Counted from the first letter of the stretch, positions 8,470 to 17,278 are shown. The stretch: 64,000 nucleotides of DNA from Lacticaseibacillus pabuli (GCF_028736235.1 NZ_CP117884.1:2232001-2296000), one strand, 5' to 3'. Notes: generated by a model from the sequence alone, not told the origin. A program made the numbers and translations.

Positions 8470-9591
8470 ATGACCGACCACAGTTTTATTAGTAGCGCTC
8501 GCCTGAAGATTGCCGCAGCATTGGCGGCGGCAGTGATGCTGGCACCAGTGACGGTTCCGGCGATTGGGGCGGTGGCTGCGGGTGATACACCAATTACTCG
8601 AGCAGACCTCGACAAGGGCGCACTTAATCTGGCACACGCAACATTGGAGTCGGATTACGATAAGGCAGTTAAGCGCCAGCAATCAACTGCATATTCTCTC
8701 TTGAGCAATAGCGTAACAGCAAAATACAACAATGAAGTTGATCAGACTAAGAATACGCTTGCTGGCTTGCCAAATGCCATTGCAGCTGCAACTACACAGG
8801 ATGCTGTCAACGTCTTAGCTGTCAGTGTTCAAGATGCGATTACGAAACTTACTAATGAGACGAAGACAGTTACGACTGCCATGGAAACTCGCACCCCTCT
8901 CGCACGGACAAAATTAGGCGTCACTGTTTTTAACTCACAGAAGAAGTACAATGGCTTAACTTCAGAACAGAAAAACAGTCCATCTGGAAATGCATTTCGT
9001 GTGGCTATCTCGGCTGCACGGGCAGTTGCAATCAGCTCACGGCAATACCCAACACCAAATGAGGCCGCTGAGCTCATGGACAGTCTCACAAAACTTGGCA
9101 ACCAAGCCACTGGTACTCTGACCAATGATGCACAACGCGTCCAAACATCGCTGAACCGCCTGAATGATTTGGCAAAAACAACCCCTGTTTTCCTGTTAAA
9201 CCTCTCAGACTACAAGAACAGCCAAGCCACGATTAGCACCGTGCAAAAGGCTATCAACGATGGTAAAGCCAACACAGCAGCCGAAGCAAATCTGTTAATT
9301 TCACAAATCAACACGTCCTACAACAACCTATCCAATGCTATCAAACGCGCCCTTTCCTTTACCGGGGTCGGCACCATCAATTACGTGCCGAAATACGGTA
9401 TCCAAGTTTGGACATGGGATGGCAAGCTGGTAATGATGGACAACGACAAGACTAAGGCAAAGAAGCTGCAACATGGTACCCGCTGGAAGATCTTCGGGGA
9501 CATCATCAACCAGAACGGATCTCGCATGTACAACCTCGGCGGCGACCAATTCATTGATGCTAACTTCATCGACTACAAAGCGAACAAATAA
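8470..9591 (+). CDS. Secreted helical protein with a SLAP-like C-terminal module
   Basis: 373 residues, AAGGAGG box before ATG. A signal peptide (to about residue 38, ending VAAGDT) is followed by about 250 residues of predicted alpha-helix rich in A, N, T and K, with FIVAR-like spacing (VNVLAVSVQDAITKL; TAAEANLLISQINTSYNNLS). The last 75 residues are a SLAP-like module: YVPKYGIQVWTWDGKL, KKLQHGTRWKIFG, MYNLGGDQFIDANFIDY. Likely a wall-bound surface protein whose helical part is displayed. No enzymatic motif seen. Confidence 0.7.
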   Translation: MTDHSFISSARLKIAAALAAAVMLAPVTVPAIGAVAAGDTPITRADLDKGALNLAHATLESDYDKAVKRQQSTAYSLLSNSVTAKYNNEVDQTKNTLAGLPNAIAAATTQDAVNVLAVSVQDAITKLTNETKTVTTAMETRTPLARTKLGVTVFNSQKKYNGLTSEQKNSPSGNAFRVAISAARAVAISSRQYPTPNEAAELMDSLTKLGNQATGTLTNDAQRVQTSLNRLNDLAKTTPVFLLNLSDYKNSQATISTVQKAINDGKANTAAEANLLISQINTSYNNLSNAIKRALSFTGVGTINYVPKYGIQVWTWDGKLVMMDNDKTKAKKLQHGTRWKIFGDIINQNGSRMYNLGGDQFIDANFIDYKANK

Positions 9592-9727
9592 TTGCACGAC
9601 CACTCTTGTTTTAGATTCTCTTCCTTTCGTTTGTTTAGTTGTGTGCAGGAAGCCCGATCAAAATGATTGCTTAACACAGAAGTTGACGCGACTTGCGCTT
9701 ACATCAGGTTCAGGCAACTTCGCCCAC

Positions 9728-9764
9728 ATTGCGCCTAGATAAAGTTAATAAGTTTGGGCGCAAT
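9728..9764 (+). terminator. Hairpin downstream of the 8470 gene
   Basis: Stem ATTGCGCC/GGCGCAAT with a 21-base loop, followed by an AT-rich but not T-only tail. A first weak terminator or a processing hairpin. Confidence 0.4.
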
Positions 9765-9814
9765 ATTATGACTGCTATCATTGCAGTCACCATTTGGTTC
9801 ACCTCAAATTGAGC

Positions 9815-9884
9815 AGACAATCTCACCCCCAATGAGATTGTCTACCAGTCAACCGTCGCAATTTTTCGCGGCGGTTATTATTTT
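9815..9884 (+). terminator. Double hairpin between convergent genes
   Basis: An 11-bp perfect stem (AGACAATCTCA/TGAGATTGTCT, 9815-9843) is followed by a second stem (AACCGTCGC/GCGGCGGTT, 9851-9877) with TTATTATTTT after it. Ends the rightward transcript of the 8470 gene. Confidence 0.7.
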
Positions 9885-9893
9885 GCGGCAAAT

Positions 9894-9940
9894 CAAAAAC
9901 GCCATCCCAACCGAAAATAATTTCGAATAGGATGACGTTT
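9894..9940 (-). terminator. Terminator of the nuclease operon
   Basis: Stem AAACGCCATCC/GGATGACGTTT at 9897-9940; read leftward it ends in TTTTTGATTT. Confidence 0.7.
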
Positions 9941-9946
9941 GATGAT

Positions 9947-10417
9947 TTAGTTTAACGCGAATAAACCTGTACGCTCTATATTCAGCAACAAGCGCTTGTC
10001 GCGCACTAGGGTCATTGGTATTCGTCTCAAGGAGGCGAAGCGTACACTAAACGGCACACTAGCCATACGGTCAAAATGATCTACCTTGGCGTAAAGAACC
10101 GCACCAGAACCGGCCAATTCACTTGACTCTGCAAAGTGCCAGACTGCCATGTTGTCCCGAATCACAGTCCCCCGGTAATAGTCATGGTTCCTCTTGATGA
10201 TCACAATGTCTCCCGCACGCACGGCTTTGATGGTTACATAGAGACGCTGAACAAGACGAATCTGCGCCGGCAACGCCTGGCGCACGTCCCGTTCAAGGAC
10301 TCCCAAACGAATCGGAAATTGATTAACGGGCACTGCAATATTCGTACCGAAAACGCCCTCACGAGCCCAGTAGTCTGCGGACAGAATGTCATTTGGCTTA
10401 CAGTAAATGATTTTCAC
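9947..10417 (-). CDS. Small protein paired with the nuclease; paralogue of the 16640 protein
   Basis: 156 residues, cytoplasmic, basic. Not a family I can name. Landmarks: WAREGVFGTN near residue 18, VRAGDIVIIKRNHDYYRGTVI near 66-86, AVWHF, and YAKVDHF. All are conserved in the 173-residue protein at 16640-17161 (WLRKGLFGTD, IKAGDLITIRVDDTYYAGQVV, SVWHH, YAYVDGF). The GD-hydrophobic-YYxGxV core suggests a small beta-barrel (SH3- or PUA-like) fold, which is inference. It starts 27 bases after the nuclease stop with a GGAG-type box and is its operon partner. Confidence 0.7.
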   Translation of the reverse strand: MKIIYCKPNDILSADYWAREGVFGTNIAVPVNQFPIRLGVLERDVRQALPAQIRLVQRLYVTIKAVRAGDIVIIKRNHDYYRGTVIRDNMAVWHFAESSELAGSGAVLYAKVDHFDRMASVPFSVRFASLRRIPMTLVRDKRLLLNIERTGLFALN

Positions 10418-10444
10418 GTTAATTTCTCCTTCCTAATACAGTAG

Positions 10445-11986
10445 CTACTTATCAGACGTCCACCCCGCCTCAGCAAGTGCCTGGGCACGTGCTGTAATAT
10501 AGTACACACCAGCACAAAGTTTTTCCCAATCCCGATCTTTATGTGATTTGTCGTAGCTGTTTAACTGAATGTGAACTAATTCGCTTTCATGATTTTCACC
10601 CTTAGCCGACTGACCATTAATTTTTTCCGTCACGAAATTGCGGGCAACTTTGTAGGCTTCATCAATTGTCATTGTATGCAGTCGAGAACCAGAAATCAGT
10701 TGATTGAAATTATCTTTGGTTTGTTGTTCAATGGACGTTCCCTTAGCACCATGTTTATTGTCCAACGTCTCTGAATCATTCTTGCGTTCGATGTTCAACC
10801 CATTTTGCATATATTTGAACGCGTCAATTTTTTTCTTGGCCTCAGTCGCAAGTTTGTTATCAGCATTAGGATCATTTTTTTGGTAGTTTTTCCCACCCGG
10901 CACTATTGGTAACTTTGGCCTTTGTTTTCCCAGCTTACTTAATTTGTCCATATCTGACTTACTCAAATAAATATCTTTCGGATTTTCGTACTGACGCAGG
11001 GATAAGTATTTTTTGTAATGACTGTCGGGATTGTCGCTATCCTTTTTAACATAGTTTGTATCCACCCGCCAAAACAAATTACGCGTAATAATGGCAGTCA
11101 GGTTTCCGAATTTTTCATCTGAAAATGGAATTTCCACCTCTTTTTTCCAAACGTTAAGGTTGTTCCATGGTCGCCCATAGGAAGTACCTTGTTCAATTTT
11201 ATGATGCCGTTTTGGAAAGAGTGTACGCAAAAGACCATATTCCGCAGCGCTACTGAACTCACCATCATCAAATGGAAAAGGATTGTCCGAGACGTTGGCA
11301 ACTTGATTTGGCTCCACGTAGTCAATATTCAAATGTTCCAGATAACTTTCAGCAACATAATTGTGTATTTGAAGATCTTCACGTTCCAGAAAATGCTGAA
11401 GGTGACAGGCTTTAACAGGCGTGATATCAGTTTTATGAGCATTACTGTCGCTATTACTTTTATCACCGAATGGTTGCTCACCAACCAAGGACTTATCAAA
11501 ATCATTCCAGTAGTCGACCTTCACATAGGCTACATGGATACGCTCAGAAGAAATGGCAATTTCTTTATTGGACCAATTATTAAATTGCTGCTTTTGAGTC
11601 AGAGCGTCTCGATAGCGGGCAATTTGATGATCATGTTCCCCCGTAGTGGTTTTGTCCTCAATAATTAACGCATATGATTTCTCAACAGAAGTGTTTCTCT
11701 GTTTAAATAGCACTAAAACATCAATTTTGGCATGTTGCCTTAGAATACATATTCTGTCGTCAATCTCACTCTCAGGAAGAAGTTCTGCCCCGCCATAAAG
11801 CAGTTTCAAAAACTCATAAGCCACATGCCGCGCGTGTTTATTCTCCTCCTTCTTCCGGTCTTTCGGTGTATTCCAGCCGTTAATCAGCCACGCAAAGAAC
11901 GCATCCTGCGACAATTCATGCGTCGCAAACTGAAATATGTTATTACGCGTCCATTTGTTTTCCTGCTCAGTATCTTTTTCGGCCAT
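10445..11986 (-). CDS. PD-(D/E)XK nuclease-superfamily protein
   Basis: 513 residues from the second of two adjacent ATGs, which gives the better spacing to GGAGGG; an ORF start 24 bases earlier lies before that box. N-terminal NIFQFATHELSQDAFFAWL matches the entry motif of the PD-(D/E)XK family found in defence-type nucleases (PDDEXK_4). The catalytic core is visible at about residues 85-140: KIDVLV (Asp), ALIIEDK (ExK) and DHQIARY (Gln and Tyr of the QxxxY helix). The remaining 350 residues are charged and unrecognised. No methylase is adjacent. Base composition is more AT-rich than its neighbours, consistent with acquisition. Role as an anti-phage nuclease is inferred. Confidence 0.78.
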   Translation of the reverse strand: MAEKDTEQENKWTRNNIFQFATHELSQDAFFAWLINGWNTPKDRKKEENKHARHVAYEFLKLLYGGAELLPESEIDDRICILRQHAKIDVLVLFKQRNTSVEKSYALIIEDKTTTGEHDHQIARYRDALTQKQQFNNWSNKEIAISSERIHVAYVKVDYWNDFDKSLVGEQPFGDKSNSDSNAHKTDITPVKACHLQHFLEREDLQIHNYVAESYLEHLNIDYVEPNQVANVSDNPFPFDDGEFSSAAEYGLLRTLFPKRHHKIEQGTSYGRPWNNLNVWKKEVEIPFSDEKFGNLTAIITRNLFWRVDTNYVKKDSDNPDSHYKKYLSLRQYENPKDIYLSKSDMDKLSKLGKQRPKLPIVPGGKNYQKNDPNADNKLATEAKKKIDAFKYMQNGLNIERKNDSETLDNKHGAKGTSIEQQTKDNFNQLISGSRLHTMTIDEAYKVARNFVTEKINGQSAKGENHESELVHIQLNSYDKSHKDRDWEKLCAGVYYITARAQALAEAGWTSDK

Positions 11987-12037
11987 CATTTTTCCCTCCA
12001 AATATAGCAAATATTCCTTACGCTGTTTGTCATAGAT

Positions 12038-12070
12038 AATATACCACTACTCGACGACATAATGTGTCAC
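12038..12070 (-). promoter_or_regulatory. Promoter and WYL-type operator of the nuclease operon
   Basis: CGACATAATGTGTCAC at 12055-12070 matches the element at 6845-6860 in 15 of 16 positions. Read leftward, TATATT (12043 to 12038) follows after 11 bases as the -10, so the element covers the -35 zone as it does in the WYL operon. The rest of 12071-12300 shows no gene. Confidence 0.5.
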
Positions 12071-12268
12071 TAACAGTAAAATCGAAAACTCATGTGATAT
12101 TACATTTGTTCCTCAAAGTACCCCATCAAAATACCGTGTCCATTACCCGCACTTATCCCCGACAGCAAGGGTCTTAACTCGCAAAAGCAGTTTCTGTAAA
12201 CAGCCGTGAAACTTATCCGTGTTAATTAACCCACTACTGCCATTTACACAGGCACCATCCCCGAATAT

Positions 12269-12315
12269 TTGACATTCCATCAAGATAGACCGACCATTAT
12301 TATGTAAACCGGTTT
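12269..12315 (+). promoter_or_regulatory. Control region of the GH65 operon
   Basis: A TTGACA at 12269-12274 is the likely -35; the -10 is unclear. A perfect palindrome AAACCGGTTT (12306-12315) lies 20 bases before the start codon and matches sites bound by MalR-type LacI-family regulators. No such regulator is next to the operon here. Confidence 0.5.
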
Positions 12316-12334
12316 CTGAAAGTAGGGGGTTTAT

Positions 12335-15058
12335 ATGGATATAGTAGATTTAAAAATTAACGATGATGCAATCGTAGCCACGTATCAGCCGGCGAGTGAC
12401 AATCCGCTGCATCGGGAATTTGTGATTGCCTACGACCCTGCGCAGAGTATTGGCGCCAATCTGGAAAATCTGCGGGTGCAACTCGTCGGGTTAGACTTTG
12501 ACGCCATTGTGATTGAGAACCCACTGACTTACGACTTCTCCGACACCGTCGTGGGTTTGAACCGCCAACGTCTCGACATCGGCCTCGCACTCACCAACAT
12601 GCTCGATGTCCCCGTTGTTTCCGCTAGCACCGTTCAGCGCCTCGGTATCGACGAGGCATTGCGCCAGAAAAAGGACGCCGATGAATGGCAACTCGCCTAT
12701 TACGGTGAGTATGCTGGCAAACGCAACAAGGGTCAGGAAGCCATGTTGACAATTGGCAATGGTTTCTACGGCCTGCGTGGTGCCTACGTCGAGGCAACTG
12801 CAGACAAGGATAACTACCCCGGTTTATACGTCGCCGGCGTCTATGATCAAAACACGACGACGGTGAACGGCCGCGATATCGTCAACGAGGACTTGGTCAA
12901 CTTGCCCAATCCGCAGTACCTCAGCGTCGGCATCGACCACAGCAATCCCGTGCGTATCCGGCCCCAAGATATTCGCGATGTTTACCGGAGCCTGGACCTC
13001 AAGACGGGTCAGCTCAAGTCGACCATGATGATCAAGCTCAGCACCGGTCACCAATTCATTCTCACAACCACCAAGATTGCGGACATGCAGGCGTGGCACC
13101 AGCTGGCAATTCGTTACACCATCACGCCGTTGAACTTTGCCGGCAGCCTGCAAGTTTACGCCGCCATTGACGGTCACGTTCAAAACAGCAACGTTGACCG
13201 CTACAACCGCTTCGACCAGCAACACATCAGCGTCACCGGCATGTCATCGGCGGGCACGGAATCGCTGCTGACGGGGAGCACCCTGCATTCAAAAATCGAC
13301 TTCGCCATTGCCGCCAAGCTGAGCTCACCTGATCAGGACATCACCACCCTCACCAAGAGCAGCAACACGCCCGACGCCATTCGCCAGGTCGTCAACCTGA
13401 CCGTCCAGCCCGAACACACCTACACGATTGATAAGCTCGTCAGCATCTACACCAGCCGCGAATCGACCGGTGCGCTGGACAAGTTGGCTTGGAATGCACT
13501 CACTGACGCCTCGTTCGACATAACGGCCGGACACACCACCGCTTTCTACCACGATGTTTGGCAAGATTGTGACTTCACAATTAGCAACGACATCACCGCG
13601 CAGAAGCTGCTCCGGGTCAACGTGTTCCACCTGTTCGTATCCGGCGCCGCACTGGCTTCAGGGCAGCTGGACGCCTCAGTGGGCGCGCGTGGCCTGCATG
13701 GTGAAGCGTACCGGGGACACATCTTCTGGGACGAGATGTTCATGATGCCGTTCTACGTTGCCCACGCGCCGCTGATTGCGAAAAACATGCTGCTGTACCG
13801 CTACAACCGTCTAGCCGCTGCACGCCAATACGCCACGGACAATGACCGTCAAGGCGCCATGTACCCCTGGCAGTCCGGGGCCAAAGGTGACGAGCAATCG
13901 CAAAGTGTGCATCTGAATCCTTTGACCAACCAGTTCGACCCCGACAACAGCCGGCGCCAGCGTCACGTTTCGTTGTCGGTTGCCTATGACGTCTGGCTCT
14001 ACTGGCATCAGACCGGTGACGACCAGTTTATGACCGATTACGGCTGGGAAATGTTGCTGGCAATCGCCAAGATGTGGCTAAGCATGACCCGGCACGATGA
14101 CACGACCGGCCGCTACCACATTGACGGCGTCATGGGGCCAGATGAATTCCACGAAAATTACCCAAACAGCGATAAACCTGGTCTGACCGACAACGCCTAC
14201 ACCAACATGATGGTCGCCTGGCTGTTCAAGCTACTAGAAGAAAATCACGACGACATCCCCACCAGCGCGCTGACGACCGCCAAGGCCAATGACGGCTGGC
14301 AAGCAAAAGACTTCACGCAAATTGCAACTGTTCGCCGGCACCTCGCCCTCGATATTAACGAGGACGGCATCATCGCCCAGTTTGCGGGGTACTTCAAATT
14401 GCCGAAGCTGGACTTCAACGAATACCGCAAGCAGTACGGCGACATCTCGCGGCTCGACCGCATTCTGAAGGCGCACGGCAAGACGCCAGACGCCTACCAG
14501 GTCGCCAAGCAGGCTGATACGCTAATGGCATTCTTCTTGCTGGATAAGCCGACGCTGGACGACCTGCTCGACGAAATGGGCTACCATTTGCCAGCAGACT
14601 ACTTCGCTCAGAATCTGCAGTACTACCTCGCCCGCACCACGCACGGCTCCACCCTGTCGCGCATCGTCTACGCGGCGCTCGAGCGGTCAAGTAGCCGCGA
14701 CCAATCCTGGGAGTTGTTCCGCCAGGCCCTGTTCTCCGACTACTACGATATTCAGGGTGGCACGACCGCTGAAGGGATTCACGTCGGTGTCATGGGCGCA
14801 ACGCTGGACGTCGCCAGCCGCGTGCTCGCCGGGGTGAACACCTGGGGCAATCAGCTAACCGTGACACCGCACTTGCCGCGTGAATGGCAGCGGGTGGCCT
14901 TCACCAGTCACTTTGCGGGGGCGACAATCCGTTTCGTCATCACGCGGGACCAGATTACCGCCACTACCGACCAGCCGCTGACCATGCAGATTGGCGGCCG
15001 GGCGCACACTTTTGCGGCAAACCAAGCACAGACCATCACTTATCGAGAGGAGCGCTAA
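12335..15058 (+). CDS. Glycoside hydrolase family 65 disaccharide phosphorylase
   Basis: 907 residues, cytoplasmic. GH65 enzymes split alpha-linked glucose disaccharides with phosphate to give beta-glucose-1-phosphate. The catalytic Glu is in GVMGPDEFHENYP; GLTDNAYTNMM follows. The GH65 N-terminal beta-sandwich begins around residue 115 (MLTIGNGFYGLRG), and the phosphate-binding THGSTLS loop is near 765. About 110 residues precede the normal start of the family; they resemble nothing I recognise but are in frame from an ATG with GGGGG upstream. The substrate (maltose, trehalose, kojibiose or nigerose) cannot be told by eye. beta-phosphoglucomutase follows directly, fitting the pathway. Confidence 0.87.
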   Translation: MDIVDLKINDDAIVATYQPASDNPLHREFVIAYDPAQSIGANLENLRVQLVGLDFDAIVIENPLTYDFSDTVVGLNRQRLDIGLALTNMLDVPVVSASTVQRLGIDEALRQKKDADEWQLAYYGEYAGKRNKGQEAMLTIGNGFYGLRGAYVEATADKDNYPGLYVAGVYDQNTTTVNGRDIVNEDLVNLPNPQYLSVGIDHSNPVRIRPQDIRDVYRSLDLKTGQLKSTMMIKLSTGHQFILTTTKIADMQAWHQLAIRYTITPLNFAGSLQVYAAIDGHVQNSNVDRYNRFDQQHISVTGMSSAGTESLLTGSTLHSKIDFAIAAKLSSPDQDITTLTKSSNTPDAIRQVVNLTVQPEHTYTIDKLVSIYTSRESTGALDKLAWNALTDASFDITAGHTTAFYHDVWQDCDFTISNDITAQKLLRVNVFHLFVSGAALASGQLDASVGARGLHGEAYRGHIFWDEMFMMPFYVAHAPLIAKNMLLYRYNRLAAARQYATDNDRQGAMYPWQSGAKGDEQSQSVHLNPLTNQFDPDNSRRQRHVSLSVAYDVWLYWHQTGDDQFMTDYGWEMLLAIAKMWLSMTRHDDTTGRYHIDGVMGPDEFHENYPNSDKPGLTDNAYTNMMVAWLFKLLEENHDDIPTSALTTAKANDGWQAKDFTQIATVRRHLALDINEDGIIAQFAGYFKLPKLDFNEYRKQYGDISRLDRILKAHGKTPDAYQVAKQADTLMAFFLLDKPTLDDLLDEMGYHLPADYFAQNLQYYLARTTHGSTLSRIVYAALERSSSRDQSWELFRQALFSDYYDIQGGTTAEGIHVGVMGATLDVASRVLAGVNTWGNQLTVTPHLPREWQRVAFTSHFAGATIRFVITRDQITATTDQPLTMQIGGRAHTFAANQAQTITYREER

Positions 15059-15060
15059 AC

Positions 15061-15747
15061 ATGCAATTCGACAACATTCGTGGTTTTCTATTTGACTTAG
15101 ACGGGGTGATTACGGATACCGCCGCCCTGCACGCCAAGGCCTGGGCAGGCATTTGCCAGCGTCTGGGCATCCCGTGGACTGACGCTTTAGCCGAAGGAAC
15201 CAAGGGCGTTAGCCGCATGGATTCATTGGAGGTTATCCTGAAATCAGTCAATCGTCAGGATGAATTTACGATGGCACAGAAGGCCCAGATGGCGACCGAG
15301 AAGAACGACCGTTATCAGGAACTGATTACACACCTTACCGCCAGCGATATTCTGCCGGGAATGAAGGACTTTATCACTGACCTCAAGCAGCACAATTACC
15401 AGCTGGCCCTGGCCTCCGCATCGCGGAATGCGCCGACCGTGCTGAAGTACCTCGGCCTGAGCGACGTCTTTCCCAAAATTGTGGACCCCAGCAACCTAAC
15501 CAAGGGCAAGCCTGACCCGGAAATTTACCAGCACGCCGCGGCGTTGCTTAACCTCGAACCAGGACAATGCATCGGTGTTGAAGATGCACCGGCCGGCGTC
15601 GCATCAATTAAGGCGGCAGGTGCCATCGCGGTCGGTATTGGGGACGCGCATGATCTCGCCCAGGCGGACGTCGTGTTCCCAGGAACCGCGAGTCTAACCC
15701 TGACCGCGCTACGTGGCAAGCTGGAGGACGGTGTCTTGAATGCCTAA
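15061..15747 (+). CDS. pgmB: beta-phosphoglucomutase
   Basis: 228 residues, HAD superfamily. It converts the beta-glucose-1-phosphate from the GH65 phosphorylase to glucose-6-phosphate. The nucleophile motif is FLFDLDGVITDTA; the cap residues AKAWAGI and GVSRMDSL follow; then ALASASRNAPTVLKYL, KGKPDPEIY and GVEDAPAGVASIKAAG complete the HAD core. This combination is diagnostic of beta-PGM. The start at 15061 is chosen because it has a GAGAGG box and gives the family length; a longer frame reaches back into the GH65 gene. It overlaps the next gene by eight bases. Confidence 0.92.
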   Translation: MQFDNIRGFLFDLDGVITDTAALHAKAWAGICQRLGIPWTDALAEGTKGVSRMDSLEVILKSVNRQDEFTMAQKAQMATEKNDRYQELITHLTASDILPGMKDFITDLKQHNYQLALASASRNAPTVLKYLGLSDVFPKIVDPSNLTKGKPDPEIYQHAAALLNLEPGQCIGVEDAPAGVASIKAAGAIAVGIGDAHDLAQADVVFPGTASLTLTALRGKLEDGVLNA

Positions 15748-16507
15748 AGCAGTTGTTTTCTTCGACCTCGACGGGACACTGCTTCGGGACGACAAATCAG
15801 TTGCCCCCTCCTGTCTGGATGCCATTGCGGAGCTAAGACAGCACCACGTCCTGCCAGTTGTGGCAACCGGTCGCAACATTTTCGAGGTCGAGAACGTGCT
15901 CAAGCAGACGCAAATCGACACGGTGGTTTCCGCGAATGGGAGCTACGTGCAGTATCAGGGCAAGCGCTTATCGCAGGCGGTCATCCCCACCAATTTAGTC
16001 GAGGACTTTACCGACTACGCCAAAAATCAGGGTGACCCAATCGCCTGGTTTAACAACGAGGGCTTCGCCTTAAACCATGAGACACCCGTCACCGACAAGA
16101 ACTTTGAACTGCTCCACCTGCACGCCCACGTTGAACCACTATGGTACAAGCGCCACCGCGTCAACTTCATGTTTGTCTTCAACTTTGACAAGGAGCAGCG
16201 CTACAGCGAACATTTCGAAAGCAAGTTGAGCCTAGTCCGGAACAATCCCCGCGGCCTGGATACCATGCTGGCCGGCGTCAGCAAGGCCACTGGGATCAAA
16301 ACGCTACTCAGTGTGGCTAAACTCGCTCACCTGCCGACCTTTGGCTTTGGCGACGAGCTCAATGACGTGCCGATGCTCAAGCTCGTCGACCACCCGGTTG
16401 TCATGGGCAATGGTAATCCCAAAGTCAAGCAGCTCGCGGAGTTCGTCACGACCAGCAACATGACGGATGGAATTGAACACGGTCTGCAGCATTTCGGTCT
16501 ACTTTAA
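15740..16507 (+). CDS. Cof-type HAD phosphatase
   Basis: 255 residues. HAD motif I is VVFFDLDGTLL; motif IV is GFGDELNDVPML; a C2-type cap lies between. Cof-like hydrolases dephosphorylate sugar phosphates or nucleotides; the substrate is unknown. The ATG lies inside the end of pgmB, so the two are translationally coupled, which suggests a role in the same sugar phosphate pathway, for example removing excess phosphorylated sugar. Confidence 0.85.
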   Translation: MPKAVVFFDLDGTLLRDDKSVAPSCLDAIAELRQHHVLPVVATGRNIFEVENVLKQTQIDTVVSANGSYVQYQGKRLSQAVIPTNLVEDFTDYAKNQGDPIAWFNNEGFALNHETPVTDKNFELLHLHAHVEPLWYKRHRVNFMFVFNFDKEQRYSEHFESKLSLVRNNPRGLDTMLAGVSKATGIKTLLSVAKLAHLPTFGFGDELNDVPMLKLVDHPVVMGNGNPKVKQLAEFVTTSNMTDGIEHGLQHFGLL

Positions 16508-16525
16508 CTAAATCAATCCCACGAG

Positions 16526-16555
16526 ATGACGCCTGCCACTCCTGACAGGCGTCAT
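16526..16555 (+). terminator. Terminator of the GH65 operon
   Basis: Ten-base-pair stem ATGACGCCTG/CAGGCGTCAT, then TTTGCGT. Confidence 0.75.
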
Positions 16556-16639
16556 TTGCGTCTAATTGTGAAATCACCGCCCCACCAGTAAATAAAAGGC
16601 TTACAATTAGAGCTGTACCACGAAAAGGGGAAGATATTA

Positions 16640-17161
16640 TTGAGTAGTAAAACTTACTTAGTCAATCACGCGCCCCAAGCAACGCCAGAACGCGCGGACT
16701 ACATTGGGCACCAGTGGCTCCGCAAAGGTTTGTTCGGGACCGACTGGGACTCAAAGAAAGTTCAGTCTGGCGACATTGACCCGACCGAGTTTATCGCCGC
16801 AGTAAAAGCCGCCCATCCCGACTACGCCCAGCAAATTACCGCTGACATCGGGCACATGGCCAACATCAAGGCCGGCGACCTCATCACCATTCGCGTTGAC
16901 GATACTTACTACGCAGGCCAGGTTGTGACGCGTGGCAGCAGCGTTTGGCACCATGCGACAACCGACGAAATGACGTCGATTCAAACCTTCGCCTATGCCT
17001 ACGTCGATGGCTTCTACAAAATTGCCGCGGCCAACGCAATGCCCGACATTTTCCAAAAAGAGAACAAAAACAACATCAACGTCATCAAGAGCGACCATCA
17101 CTTCGCCCAGGAACAGTATGACGAGGCGTTTAAGACCGAAAAAGAGCTATACCTGCCCTAA
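16640..17161 (+). CDS. Paralogue of the nuclease-associated small protein
   Basis: 173 residues from a TTG start with an AAAAGGGG box. It shares WLRKGLFGTD, IKAGDLITIRVDDTYYAGQVV, SVWHH and YAYVDGF with the protein at 9947-10417, and has an extra acidic insert after the N-terminal motif plus a charged C-terminal tail (HHFAQEQYDEAFKTEKELY). It stands alone between two terminators. Function unknown; the shared core may bind a nucleic acid or nucleotide, but nothing catalytic is evident. Confidence 0.65.
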   Translation: MSSKTYLVNHAPQATPERADYIGHQWLRKGLFGTDWDSKKVQSGDIDPTEFIAAVKAAHPDYAQQITADIGHMANIKAGDLITIRVDDTYYAGQVVTRGSSVWHHATTDEMTSIQTFAYAYVDGFYKIAAANAMPDIFQKENKNNINVIKSDHHFAQEQYDEAFKTEKELYLP

Positions 17162-17181
17162 TATCGGTCGGTGCCAACAGA

Positions 17182-17226
17182 AACCAGATGATTGGAATTT
17201 TCGACTCCCACTCGTCTGGTTTTTGT
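17182..17226 (+). terminator. Terminator after the 16640 gene
   Basis: Stem AACCAGATG/CGTCTGGTT with a long loop, then TTTTGTT. Confidence 0.65.
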
Positions 17227-17247
17227 TATGCCCAAAATTCGCGACAC

Positions 17248-17278
17248 AAAAAGACCAGCCCCCAAATGAGGGCCGGTC
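17248..17278 (-). terminator. Terminator of the WxL operon
   Basis: Stem GACCAGCCC/GGGCCGGTC (17253-17278); read leftward it is followed by TTTTTGTG. It lies about 140 bases beyond the last WxL gene. Confidence 0.7.
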
